From the NCBI GenBank assembly GCA_039090855.1, contig CM077025.1, positions 95,398,489 through 95,462,488 on the forward strand: a stretch of DNA of 64,000 nucleotides. Direction: 5' to 3'. The notes under the pieces were generated by a model that was not told the DNA's origin, did no database searches, and saw only the letters and a list, made by a program, of their open reading frames with translations. This document shows, one piece after another, positions 44,791 through 54,974 of this stretch. The position numbers were made by a program, and so were the translations under genes. How positions within the stretch are numbered: the stretch's first letter is position 1; each line of letters begins with the position of its first letter. The DNA is from Macrothele yani (taxonomy: Eukaryota > Arthropoda > Arachnida > Araneae > Macrothelidae).

Positions 44791-45998
44791 CACAGTCTAG
44801 TCACATTATTGTGACCACCTCCTATTTTGACGTCAACAGCGCGCAGCCAATGAATGAAGGCACGTATCGTGAGCTGGCTTGGAAGGCATATAAGGTGTGC
44901 TGTAGGCATTCTGAAAATATATCACTCTTTGCTGTCATGGATAAAAGGAGCGATTGTCAGATTTGCAAAAAGAGATAACTATCGGCTGTCGGGCCAAGGG
45001 TGACAGTATTTCTGAAACAGCGCAGTTTGTGAACTGTCCGCGTGCTGCTGTGGTTCAAGGGCATCGTGATTGAGGAAATGGCACCATTGCGGAAAAGCGA
45101 CGTGGAAACTGCGGAGCACCACGTGTCATTGATGTGAGAAGTGAACGTCGGCAGCGAAGTTGCGTGAGGACTGATCGACACGCAAAAATGGAGCAACTCA
45201 CTGGTCGAATGAACCAGAGGGCTACCGGAAGTGTGTCTAAAACGACAGTTCAGCGATACGTATGAAGCTTCGATGCAGACGGATGGTCACTGCACCTATG
45301 CTAACGAAAGTGCATCTGCAGAAAAGGCTTACATCTGCACAGCAGTATCTGAATTGGACCTCCGCTGATTGGCAAAAAATTGCCTTCTCCGATGAGTCAC
45401 CTTTTCTGCTTCATCAAACGGATGGACGTTGGCGTGTAAGGAGAGAAACATCGGAGAACAAACATTTTTCTGCCATTGCTGGCAGAACACAAGCTGGTGG
45501 GGGCTGCGTTATGGTCTGGGGAATGGTTTCGTGGCATTCTCTGGCTCGACTCATACCTGTGGAAGGCACTATGGACCGAATTCTTTTTGAATCCATCCTT
45601 GCAGACCACGCACACCCATGCATGCTGATTGTCTTCCCTGGGGTGAATGGGATATTCCAGCACGATCATGCGACATGTCACACAGCTAGAAATGTCCGAG
45701 AGTGGTTGGAAGAGCACGATAAAGACTTCAGAGTACTTCCCTGGCACCCTAATTCCCCTGACGTAAACCCAAATGAGCATCTAGGACCCACCTGGATCGT
45801 GTTGTTCGCTCTATGGATATTCCACCACGCACCCCTCCAGCAGCTGTGAGATGCACTGCAGCCAGCATGGCTCCACATACCTGTGAACACCTTCCAGCAC
45901 CTTATTGAGTCACTATCAGCCCGTCTAGCTGCTGTTCGTGTTGCACACGGTAGTTACTCTGGATATTAGACGGTGGTCACAATAATGTGACTCGAGCG
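44791..45998 (+). mobile_element. Tc1-like element with perfect inverted cores
   Basis: AGTCACATTATTGTGACCACC at the left end (44800 onward) is matched exactly by its complement at the right end (45973 onward). TA stands at 44789-44790 and 45999-46000. The element is 1208 bp, a normal Tc1 size. It sits inside a miniature LTR element, so it is the younger of the two. Confidence 0.93.
44938..45990 (+). pseudogene. Tc1-like transposase pseudogene
   Basis: The HTH half (from about 44938, MDKRSDCQICKKR and on) is broken by several stops. The catalytic half is open from 45262 to 45849: KRLTSAQQYLNWTSADWQKI, AFSDESPFLLHQTDGRW (first Asp), TQAGGGCVMVWGMVSW, GIFQHDHATCHTARNV (second Asp), LPWHPNSPDVNPNEHLG (Glu). 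A one-base shift just after NEHL ends the homologous frame; downstream, DRVVRSMDIPPRTPPA in another frame continues it. The acidic triad of the DD34E type is intact, though the usual DNAxCH reads DHATCH. Confidence 0.9.
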
Positions 45999-46000
45999 TA

Positions 46001-46141
46001 TATTATTTTATTTATTTACTTATTTATTTTTTGAAGCGGAGAAGGCCTTTTTCATTAATTCCAGACGATGTGTGGAACAAATATTGCACATATTTCGAAG
46101 AACCCAACGGCCAGTACATCCATCTTATGTTCGGGCGCCAC
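46001..46141 (-). mobile_element. Internal domain and primer site of the second miniature LTR element
   Basis: On the minus strand one base (G, 46141) separates the LTR end from TGGCGCCCGAACA (46140-46128). That matches the first 13 bases of the well-known lysine-tRNA-type primer-binding site. About 140 bp of non-coding sequence follow to the Tc1 boundary at 46000. It shares CTTCGAAA and GTTCCACACA with the internal part of the element at 54219-54796, suggesting common descent. Confidence 0.75.
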
Positions 46142-46291
46142 TGTGAAATTCTAAAAACGTTTCGGTGACGGGTATCGAAACGGAGTTTCCTCCCCGGAGT
46201 GAAGTGCTCCAACCGACTAAACTACACCGACAGAATGTATCGCTGCAGATTTGTCGTCTTGACACGTGCTTCACCTCAGTAGTACGTCACA
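46142..46291 (-). repeat. 5' LTR with tRNA-like unit, second miniature LTR family
   Basis: The 150-bp minus-strand unit starts TGTGACGTACTACTGAGGTG and ends TTTCACA, the usual TG...CA form. A tRNA-like segment occupies 46161-46231 with A box TAGTTTAGTCGG and B-box-like GTTTCGATACC, and a 6-bp acceptor-like pairing TCGGTG / CACCGA. The primer-binding site follows one base later. Confidence 0.75.
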
Positions 46292-46381
46292 GTTCAGAAA
46301 GCAAGAAAGAAAAAGATGAGCCGGGGTAAAAGATCGCGATAAATGGGAGACGGCATTAAGTAGCAATAAAGAAAAACTTTT

Positions 46382-47335
46382 TAGGATAGAGGAAGAAAGT
46401 GGCGTACTGTTAGGATGGCCATTGGAATGTTTAGGGAGATCACCAGGAATACCATCGCGGGACTGAAAAGGAAAGAGGGAGAAAGTGACGTACCATTAGG
46501 ATGGTCATTAGAATCTTTTTGGGAACCACGAAAAATATCGTTGCGGGACTTAAAAGGAGAAAGGAAGAAAATGGCATACCGTTAGGAGGCCATTAAAATC
46601 ATTTTGGGGACCACCAGGAATATCATCACGGGACTGAAAAAGAGAGAGGAAGAAAGTGGCGTACCGTTAGGATGGCCATTAGAATCTTTTTGGGGACCAC
46701 CAGGAATATCATTGCAGGACTGAAAAGGAGAGAGGAAGAAAGTGGCGCACCCTTATAATGCCAATACTAGAATCTTTTTGGGAACCACCAGGAATATCAT
46801 CGCAGGACTGAAAAGGAGAGAGGAAGAAAGTGGCGTACCGTTAGGATGGCCATTAAAATCTTTTTGGGGACCACCAGGAAAATCATCACGGGACTGAAAA
46901 GGAAAGAGGGAGAAAGTGGAGTACCGTTAGGATGGCCATTAGAATCTTTTTGGAAACCACGAGGAATATCGTTGCGGGACTGAAAAGGAGAGAGGAAGAA
47001 AGTGGCGTACCGTTAGGATGGCGATTAGAATCTTTTTGGGAACCACCAGGAATATCATCGCGGGACTAAAAAAGAGAGAGGAAGAAAGTGGCGTACCGTT
47101 AGGATGGCCTTTATAATTATTTGGGAAACACGAGGAATATCGTTGCGGAAATGAAAAGGAGAGAGGAAGAAAGTGGTGCACCGTTAGGATGGCCATTAAA
47201 ATCTTTTTGGGGACCACCAGGAATATCATCGCGGGACGGAAAAAGAGAAAGGAATAAAGTGGCGCACCGTTAGGATGGCTACTAGAATCTTTTTTGGGTG
47301 GGGATCAGGAGGAATACCATTGTGGGATTGAAAAG
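46382..47335. repeat. Tandem array of about eleven 86-bp units
   Basis: Each unit contains GAGAGGAAGAAAGTGGCGTA, CCGTTAGGATGGCCATTAGA and ATCTTTTTGGGAACCACCAG, then AATATCATCGCGGGACTGAA. Spacing is about 84-92 bp. Units are 85-95 percent alike by eye. The long minus-strand frame 46939-47229 is only the translated repeat. Confidence 0.92.
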
Positions 47336-47828
47336 CGACGTAAGGGAAAACGATGTACACAGTGACTGGACATAGCCGCCATTAACACAGAGCGTTAACC
47401 GAGACAAAACACTTATGAATGACAACACAGGAGGTAAATCGAAGTTCATGTGAATTCTACTAAAAACAGAAGATATCCCAAAGTCATCGTGTTCAGCCTA
47501 CACATTTTTCAATCTTTACTAAAAGCATTTTGCCATAAATTAGACACGGATGGAAATGCGTATATAGCAACAGGTGCAGAGGATATAGAACGTAAAGTTC
47601 TGATCTAAGACCCAGCGAGCAAGTCTGGATAAACTGAAGCCGTGTATCTAGGGTATTCATTGTTGGCTGAATTTTGAGAGCCAATAGGTCTGAGCTATCT
47701 TCGAGATAGTGAGACGTGAGACAGATCCAAGTGTACATCTCGAGTCCAAAAAAATTCGTGGTCCGCGCGATAATTACAAGCGGAAAACCCTCGTTAAAAA
47801 GAAAAACAAGCATGCTTCCTCCTAAACA
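47336..47828. other. No gene recognised
   Basis: Only short frames and no known motif between the 86-bp array and the next Tc1-like element. Confidence 0.4.
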
Positions 47829-49383
47829 CACTGGCGTGCAAAAATTAAGGACAAGACGGTTTTTCGAATGTAACGTCGTGTAAAATTGCTCCACATCGAC
47901 TCAAATCATACCATCAGATCCCCAAGATGTAAGAATATGGGACAAGTGAGCAAAACCGTCCAAACAAGAAATCCAAAGGATAAAACATCACTTTATTGAA
48001 AAGACAGCTTCGAGCACAACTGGACAGAAGACACAAACGTCCATGTGACAGTCGGCTGCCAAGAAAAATCCAGCCATTAGTAGGGGATATGATCACCCCA
48101 GACTGCGTGGCAGGATTCACAACGTCTGTCCATGCTGAGGACGAGGTTGTCAAGGATCTGTTGAGGCATCGCGGCACATTCTTCTTGTAGCGCCAATCGC
48201 AGCTGCGGAATCGTTGCTGGCGGTTGGTGACGTGCTGCCAAGCGTCTCCCAAGAAGTTCCCACACGTGTTCAATTGCAGTTAGGTCCGAGGACCTTGCGG
48301 GCCAATCCATGCGTTGAATAACTTCACTCTCCAACAGCTCTGCGACAGCCACTGTCCGATTAGGTGTGGCGTTGTCGTCCATGAAGATGAACTCAAGACC
48401 CACAGTACCTCTAAACAGACGCACGTGAGGCAGGAGAACCTCAGTACAATAGCGGACACCAGTGACTGAACCTCCTTGGAAGACGTGCAGGTCAGTACGG
48501 CTACCAAGCATGATACCGCCGCCAAACGAGAACTCCTCCACCTCCAAACCGGTCCCTTTCGATGATGTTTGAGTTGTGATTGCGTGTTCCCTGCTCTCTC
48601 CAGATGTGTATACGTCCAGAATCACTCGTCAGACTAAATTGGCTTTCATCCGTAAAGCGAACTCGACCCTATTGCTGATGTGTCCAGTTCTTGTGTTCCT
48701 GGCACCACAGAAACCGTCGTCTTCGATGAGCAGGCGTTAATGGCACACGCCGTACTGGTCGTCGTGCAAATAGACCACCTTTGTGCAGCCTCCTGGCCAC
48801 GGTAAAACGCGATAACAGACATCCATATGTCTGCTGCATGTGCCTTGCGATTTCTTCCACTGTCTGCCGTCTGTCTCTTCTCTCCTGTAGGAAAATATAC
48901 CGGTCGTCCGCAGCCGTGGTTGCTCTTAGACGAATACTGCTAAACTCTCGGACAGCTGTTCCTGTCATTTGAAATGCTCTCCAAGCTCGTGAAATGATGC
49001 TGTGAGCGATCCCGAACTCCTCGGCCACACTAGTCACACTTCGACCTTCTTCCAACTTCCCAATGACGCGATCTCGGGTAACGTCATCCAGATGTCGTCT
49101 ACTGGATTGCCTGTTGGCCATATCCCAGGGTGGCAGCAACTCGACGTCGTTCAAACCGATGTACACCGTGCAATAGCTTTCACCGAATTGCTGAGCGTAC
49201 ACCGCCCGTGTGCTTTATACCCTTCAGACACTCCCCCTCCCCACGTCATGGTGCATATATGCGCATGCCCTACCATATGGGATCCTAGTCTATCTCCTGA
49301 GTCGTCTTTCGGTCCGTTCTGCCTGCTCGTTTCGCTGTTATGCTAATTTCTCCTCTTCGTCCTTAATTTTTGCAAACCAGTGT
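47829..49383 (-). mobile_element. Tc1-like element, second family, complete length
   Basis: The ends are CACTGGCGTGCAAAAATTAA (47829) and the complement of CACTGGTTTGCAAAAATTAA at 49383. TA follows the right end; at the left the expected TA reads CA. The element is 1555 bp. The same family recurs at 62868-64000. Confidence 0.93.
48077..49202 (-). pseudogene. Tc1-like transposase (second family), broken
   Basis: The N-terminal 177-codon frame (49202-48669) has both HTH parts: SRRHLDDVTRDRVIGKLEEG, SVTSVAEEFGIAHSIISRAW, and later QTVEEIARHMQQ and SRFTVARRLHKGGLFARRPV. A TAG follows THQQ. The catalytic part continues GRVRFTDESQFSLTSDSG (first Asp), then in another frame VFQGGSVTGVRYCTEVLLPH, EFIFMDDNATPNRTVAVAEL (second Asp) and RSSDLTAIEHVWELLGRRLA (Glu; the usual NPIEH reads TAIEH). 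It ends WGDHIPY at 48077. One stop and about two frameshifts inactivate it. Confidence 0.93.
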
Positions 49384-49783
49384 AGAAAAGTCTCAATTCC
49401 TTGCAGAAAGTCAGAGATCGGAAGCGACTTCTGTGCATGTCAGTATATGTAAATATTACTAGACTTCCAAAAATTAAGCAAACCAGGATTACAGCGAACT
49501 GAAAGAGAAATCTCAGGCTTGAGCGTAGTTGGTATACACTAAGAATTTATCATGTTTATCAAGCACGCACTAAGAATTCTTGAACTGGGGTCAACGTTAG
49601 AGATCCATCTTCAAAGAAAAGAGAGGGACATTCTTTTCCCCATCAGCAAAAAGGGAGGTGAGTGAGAGAGAAAGAGGAAAGGGCAATCCATCACACATCA
49701 AGATCCAGAGATTGAACTGAGCGCCCATCTTCACGAAGTATCTACGTTCGCATCATGTGCGTGTCTTCTTGTGAGAAATAGCC

Positions 49784-49825
<42 letters not shown>

Positions 49826-51115
49826 AGATGTGGGAATTTCAGTCTCCAATTCAGAAATTGAATTCAATCAGACCTGCAGGAACTCCAAATAAAACCATTT
49901 ATTATAAATTTGGCTATCACCGGTTAGAGTAAAACAGCTCGGAATGCAGTACGACCCAAGCCTACATGAACCTGCTAACCAAACTATCTAACAAGAATTG
50001 CTTTATCATTCAGTCAGTAGTTAATCAGTTTGCAGGCCTAAAATGTGATAAACTGAGTCTGCAAAGTTACAGATGACGTTAAGTCTGCTCCATGTTTTTT
50101 TATGTAGTGTATTCGGAAGTGACGTCTTCATTATTATTTTAGTTTTTTATTGCTTAATTAAATATGTCTGTTGACTTGTGCCAACCCCTGAAGTCGAATG
50201 AGTTATTATGAGTATCGATAAAATTTACTTCGGATTTGTTGATAAATTTCGGGGCTAAACTCTCTTACTCCACAAATAAGATTTCGGCGATAACCAATTC
50301 CCGAATTATTTATTCATTTTCTAAATTATAATGTTTACGTCCGGGGCGTCGGCAGTCGCATGACATGCTATCAATCAAAAATTTTAAACTTTTCTTCAAA
50401 TTTTTTTTTGGCTACTAACTCACGGCTGTAGGAATTTATACAGTCCAAGTGAGAGGAAAGAAAGGTAAAGGAATAGCAAGGAAATTGCCGAAGACCAGTT
50501 TTAGAAAGGCCTGCAACAGAAACAAGTAATTAGGGTGAAATACAAAACGCTCTGCCTGAGAAGTATGATGTAGGTCACTGAAGCTCGTATTGTAAGGCCA
50601 CATAACTCTAAATGGAAACGTTGGGACCACCAGCAATAAGAAATATCTAATAATTATCAAGTTTTACTTATTTCAAGAATGGATTGTCTGAATTTCGTGG
50701 AACAGCTTAATTATAAATATATGCGTTATGCCTATTAGTTATCAGCTGTTCGCTTTTCTGAGTTCAAATAGAAGCCTGATTGATCGGAAATGCAAGTCGA
50801 ACTTTTTTATTTCAATGCTCCCAATAAAGATTCCTAAATATCTGGAAGCAGCCCTTTGTATGAAAAATGCGATTAGTCAAATTATGTTCTTTTGCCGAAT
50901 TTATTTTTTGTGAGGTCCACAAAGAATGCAAAAATATATCGACCCAGGAAGACTTCATTTTTCGAAGTAATAAGATTATCTTAACAGATGTCCTCTGCTT
51001 TCGCCGAATGGTCAGAAGCTCTTAATTTTGGCTAGTCGTCCGAGCTATGTTCTGTGCCCGTAGTCCAGATGAGATTTGGGTGGTGGTTTTCTTACGTCGC
51101 TTGCAACTTATGTAT
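49384..51115. other. No gene; GT microsatellite
   Basis: A long GT run lies at 49784-49823. The remainder has short frames only and no recognisable family. Confidence 0.5.
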
Positions 51116-51119
51116 ATAA

Positions 51120-51915
51120 CCTAAAGGAAACCTATTACCTGATATCATAACCCAAACAATTTACCTGGAACCTTAACCTAACTACCTGGAGCCAAAATCT
51201 AAACCCGTTACATGGAACCTTAACCTAAACCCATTACCTGGAACCATAACCTAAACCCACTACCTGGGACCATAACCAAAGCCCATTACCTGGAACCTTA
51301 ACCTGAACCCACTGCCTGGAAAATAACTACATGGAACCTTAACCTAAACCCGCAACTTTGCACCTTAAACTAAATCCACTGCTTTGAACCTTAACCTAAA
51401 CCCACTACCTGGGACAATAACCAAAGCCCATTACCTGGAACCTTAACCTAAACCCGCAACTTTGCACCTTAAACTAAACCCACTGCTTTGAACCTTAACC
51501 TAAACCCACTACCTGTGACCATAACCAAAGCCCATTACCTGGAGCCTTAACCTAAATCCACTGCCTGGAAAATAACTACATGGAACCTTAACCTAAACCC
51601 GCAACTTTGCACCTTAAACTAAATCCACTGCTTTGAACCTTAACCTAAACCCACTACCTGGGACCATAACCAAAGCCCATTACCTGGAACCTTAACCTAA
51701 ACCCGCAACTTTGCACCTTAAACTAAACCCACTGCTTTGAACCTTAACCTAAACCCACTACCTGTGACCATAACCAAAGCCCATTACCTGGAGCCTTAAC
51801 CTAAATCCACTGCCTGGAAAATAACTACATGGAAACTTAACCTAAACCCGCAACTTTGCACCTTAAACTAAATCCACTGTTTTGAACCTTAACCTAAACC
51901 CATTACCTTGCACTT
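51120..51915. repeat. Satellite of CCTAAACCC-rich units with 249-bp higher-order period
   Basis: Basic units of 25-30 bp such as ACCTGGAACCTTAACCTAAA recur throughout. The marker CGCAACTTTGCACC occurs at 51351, 51455, 51600, 51704 and 51849, that is with spacings 104, 145, 104, 145, giving a 249-bp higher-order repeat. CCTAAACCC recalls telomere-like motifs, but spacing and variants do not fit a true telomere array. A diverged SINE tail follows at about 51930-51985. Confidence 0.92.
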
Positions 51916-52187
51916 AATCTGAGGCAACAGATTAGGGACGAGAGTCTGCTTGTAGCCCTTTGGAGTTGTTGATGGTGGTCTCTTGACACAGAAATTTAAA
52001 ATATTCATGTATATCTTTACAAATCTATGTTTAAGAGCTGATGAGGGCATCAGATAAATTGTTTTCGTTACCTAATTCTTACTCTGTTATTCATACATAG
52101 TATTTGCCAAAGAAAAACCAAAAAAAAAAAAAAAAAACGAAGCACGCTCAGAGAATCGTTCGATTCTGATGAAATTCCGCATGCAAG

Positions 52188-52359
52188 TACCTATAACGAA
52201 GTAAATTTCTCCGTCATATTTGGTCCACGCCGGGGATCGAACCCGAGTCCTCTTATTCCGGAATTAGTCCCTCTACCAACTGAGCTACGCAGACGTTCGT
52301 TTTTGCTGCTATCTGCCTTTATGTCGTGTGCGTCCTGCGCGGCAGGCACGTCACATACC
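52188..52359 (-). mobile_element. Solo LTR of the tRNA-bearing miniature LTR element
   Basis: The 164-bp LTR at 52192-52355 is flanked by TACC on both sides (52188-52191 and 52356-52359). On the minus strand it starts TGTGACGTGCCTGCC and ends CTTCGTTATA. The tRNA-like unit at 52222-52294 is 73 nt with A box TAGCTCAGTTGG, B box GGTTCGATCCC and a good acceptor stem. It is a diverged relative of the LTRs at 54219 and 54634. A lone LTR with its own target duplication implies LTR-LTR recombination of a full element. Confidence 0.88.
52222..52294 (-). tRNA. tRNA-like unit in the solo LTR (pseudo-tRNA)
   Basis: 73 nt on the minus strand: acceptor GTCTGCG / CGTGGAC, D arm GCTC / GAGG, T arm with TTCGATC. 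The anticodon-loop position reads TTCCGGA (CCG at 34-36), but the anticodon stem does not pair properly and the core is the palindrome ATTCCGGAAT. It is unlikely to serve translation; probably a Pol III promoter or retained RNA module of the LTR. Confidence 0.7.
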
Positions 52360-52429
52360 TTAGCGCCGCATATGCAAATAACTAAAAAATAACGACCAAT
52401 GTGTAAATAGTGACCCGTCGCAGAGTCTG

Positions 52430-53570
52430 GGTACCGGGCATCGAGGAGGGTATATCAAGAGCAAAGCTCGCCCGCAGGGGCAGTTGTGACAGCTGATAGC
52501 GATTGCTTTAACCTCCATGTCCAGTGAGGATGCCACGACGTTGAATCCGTGCAGCGAGTCGAGTAGCTGAGCGAGTCTGAGAAAAGAAGTATAATTGGGC
52601 TGAGAGAGGCCGGTTCCCAGACATTTGCCAGACATCGCCAGACATTTGGGTCGGAGCGACGCGACAATCAGACGATGTTGGCGTCAATGGATCGACAAGG
52701 GCACACAGCGGCACGCGGGCAGTGGACTGCCGGGACAACGGGCAGAACGCGAGGATCGAGAGATTGTGCGAACAGCACGAACATAATTGAATTCGTCTCT
52801 CTCAACCATCCGTGGCCATTTTGCGTCATCTGTAGGTACGAAAATGGCCAACCGGACCTTTGCCAGAGGACTTGTGGCACGAGGACTACATTCAAGGAGA
52901 CCACTCCGTCGCGTACCACTAACCAGCGTGCATCGCAGGCACTGGTCGCAGTGGCGTCGGGTCGGATCCACGAAGGATGGTGTCCAGTGGCGCCGTGATA
53001 TCTTCACTTATGAGTGACGTTTTGCACTTGGCTCCGATGACCAGCGCCAACGTGTCAGGAAACAAGCAGGCCTTGGCACGGATCCTGCCTTTACCGTGGA
53101 GTGGTACACGGCTCGCACATCTGGAGTGTGTCTGGGGAGCCATTTCCTATGACAGCCGGACACACTTGGTAGTCCTCGGTACCATCCTCAGGGCTCAAGT
53201 GTACGTCGACGACATTCAACGACCTGTTGTGCTGCCATTCCTGTTGCAGCATCACCGAGCAATTTTTCGACAGGGTAATGCCCAGCCATACACGGTACGG
53301 CTATACCAGGCCTACCTCAGTAATGTCGTCACTCTTCCGCGGCCTGCCGGATAGCCCGACCTCTCACCGATAGAACATGTTTGGGAAATGATGGGATGCC
53401 ACCTACGCATCCCGGAATGTCGGCAAACTGTCCCGTAATTTGGACACTATTTGGCATGCTATACCTCAGGACTCTGTCAGTGAGCTGTATGTGTCTACGC
53501 TACTCCTGGTAACAGTTTGTATCCCAGCCAGAGTTGGCGCTACAACATACTCACTTGTTCCACATCCAAA
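52430..53570 (+). pseudogene. Tc1-like transposase remnant (third family)
   Basis: Pieces in several frames follow Tc1 order. SRRPLRRVPLTSVHRRHWSQ and WRRVGSTKDGVQWRRDIFTYE lead into the position of the first Asp, here apparently Tyr followed by a stop. YVDDIQRPVVLPFLLQHH and FRQGNAQPYTVRLYQAYLSN follow, with Gly where the second Asp is usual (QDNA). Then TLPRPAG, a stop, and PDLSPIEHVWEMMGCHL keeps the Glu. LYVSTLLL-type wording ends it near 53540. It is clearly dead. No clean inverted repeats were found. Confidence 0.8.
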
Positions 53571-54218
53571 TATTTGGGCCAACTGCTCTGCAATTTTAAT
53601 GATTTCCTTTCCTATGCATATACATTGCAAATACCAATTTTTATCTCGATTGAATTATTCCTTCTGAGTGCTTCGTTTCTTTTGGCAAACAGTGCGTTAG
53701 CTGCAGGCATTATACTACTTGAACTGAAACTTAAGGTTTCCAATATCGTAATTTTTTTTCATTTTGACTGTGTCACGAAATAAGCGTTGCATATCGTTTT
53801 TGACGCTTTCCAACCGTAGGTTGAAGAAGCGTATATACTCCAGTTTTGTCCGTCCGTCTGTCTGTCTGTCGGTCCGCACGATAACTCGCGTAAAATGGTT
53901 CAATTTCGATGAAATTTTAGTATGTGGTATGGGGCAACCTAGGGATGTACGACGAATCCTATTGAAAATGGGCGAAATGGGATCAAAGATCAAGACTTAG
54001 GAGCGGGATTCATTATGCCATCGCCTTTGTGCGTCATAACTTGCGACAAAACTTTATAATGTTGTTCCTGAGGTATACTGAACCGGTCCTGTAGAATATC
54101 ATCGAAATGAGGTCAAAGGTCAAGGCACAGAAGCGAGATTTATTCCGCAGCCATTATCCTCATAACCTGACTAAAATGCTTCTATTGCGTCAAAACTATA
54201 ATATGTTATTCCGGAGGT

Positions 54219-54381
54219 TATAACGAAGTAAATTTCTCCGTCATTTTTGGTCTACGCCGGGATTCGAACCCGAGTACGCTTATTCCGGAACAAGTCACTC
54301 TACCAACTGAGCTACGCAGACATGTATTCAGATTCCTATCTGCCTTTATGTCATGTGCGTCCTGCTGGCAGGTACGTCACA
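54219..54381 (-). repeat. 3' LTR of the complete miniature element, with tRNA-like unit
   Basis: In element orientation this is the downstream LTR, from TGTGACGTACC (54381) to CGTTATA (54219). The tRNA-like unit spans 54249-54321: A box TAGCTCAGTTGG and B box GGTTCGAATCC both match consensus. The acceptor (GTCTGCG / CGTAGAC) and T arm pair fully; the anticodon stem does not. No T4 terminator follows the unit directly. Confidence 0.88.
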
Positions 54382-54633
54382 TCTCCCCCCCCGAAAGAGG
54401 GCCGGGGGCATGGCCCACGGGTCAGCCGTGACCATGAATCGTTGCAGGCAGACAACCACTGCAGAACGTGCACTCGAGAACTCCCAGTCAATCTGGTGTG
54501 TGGAACGCAACGTCACACACATTTATTTTTCGAAGCACTGGAGAAGAGATTCTCTGATTTTTCCTATCTCGCGGTGTGGAAATAACATCACACCAATGCG
54601 AGATTTTGAACGGTCGGGTCATCCGGGTGCCAT

Positions 54634-54796
54634 TATAACGAAGTAAATTTCTCCATCATTTTTGGTCTACGCCGGGATTCGAACCCGAGTACGCTTATTC
54701 CGGAACAAGTCGCTCTACCAACTGAGCTACGCAGACATGTATTCTGATTCCTATCTGCCTTTATGTCATGTGCGTCCTGCTGGCAGGTACGTCACA
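54634..54796 (-). repeat. 5' LTR of the complete miniature element, with tRNA-like unit
   Basis: This LTR is identical to the other except for three substitutions (near 54655, 54712 and 54743). Its tRNA-like unit spans 54664-54736. Few differences between LTRs mean that the insertion is recent compared with the surrounding element B. Confidence 0.88.
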
Positions 54797-54974
54797 AGGT
54801 ATACTGAACCAATTCTGTTTAATGTCATCGAAATGGGGTCAAAGGTAAGGGCACAGGAGCGAGATTTATTCCACAGCCATTCTCCTCATAACTTGAGTAA
54901 TAACTTGAGGGATGATTTCTGGTATGTTGGAAAGCGTATCATAATCAATGCATTGCATGATTTTACTAACTTGT

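Larger units (their letters stand above)
54219..54796 (-). mobile_element. Complete tRNA-bearing miniature LTR retrotransposon (TRIM-like)
   Basis: Two LTRs of 163 bp (54219-54381 and 54634-54796) differ at three positions and flank a 252-bp internal part. AGGT stands on both outer sides (54215-54218, 54797-54800). On the minus strand the 5' LTR (54796 to 54634) ends CGTTATA, then one A, then TGGCACCCGGATGACCCG as primer-binding site. The internal part ends in GGGGGGGGAGA, a polypurine tract, directly before the 3' LTR start TGTGACGTACC. No protein is encoded, so it depends on an autonomous LTR element. Each LTR carries a tRNA-like unit on the element's sense strand. Total length is 578 bp. 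Confidence 0.88.
53803..54974 (+). mobile_element. Repeat element B, copy 3, holding the miniature LTR element
   Basis: The start is GACGCTTTCCAACCGTAGGT with the GAAGAAGCG hairpin and TTTGTCCGTCCGTCTGTCTG. The end is GGTATGTTGGAAAGCGTATC, AATGCATTGCATGATT and ACTAACTTG plus T run. The monomer around the insertion reads TTCCGGAGGT before and AGGTATACTGAACC after the LTR element. Comparing with TTCCGGAGGTATACTGAACC in copies 2 and 4 shows the empty site exactly. Confidence 0.88.

Noticed and set aside
46939..47229. 96-codon minus-strand frame with repeated PQRYSS and PLSFS blocks
   Set aside because: It is translated 86-bp satellite DNA.
46382..47335. CRISPR array
   Set aside because: Units are near identical throughout with no repeat/spacer alternation, and the context is eukaryotic with no cas genes.
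51120..51915. True telomere array
   Set aside because: CCTAAACCC words are interrupted by other sequence in ~27-bp units with a 249-bp period; not a head-to-tail telomere repeat.
54249..54321. Functional tRNA-Arg(CCG) gene
   Set aside because: Acceptor, D and T arms fit, but the anticodon stem does not pair and the unit sits inside an LTR in several copies; better read as a tRNA-like module.
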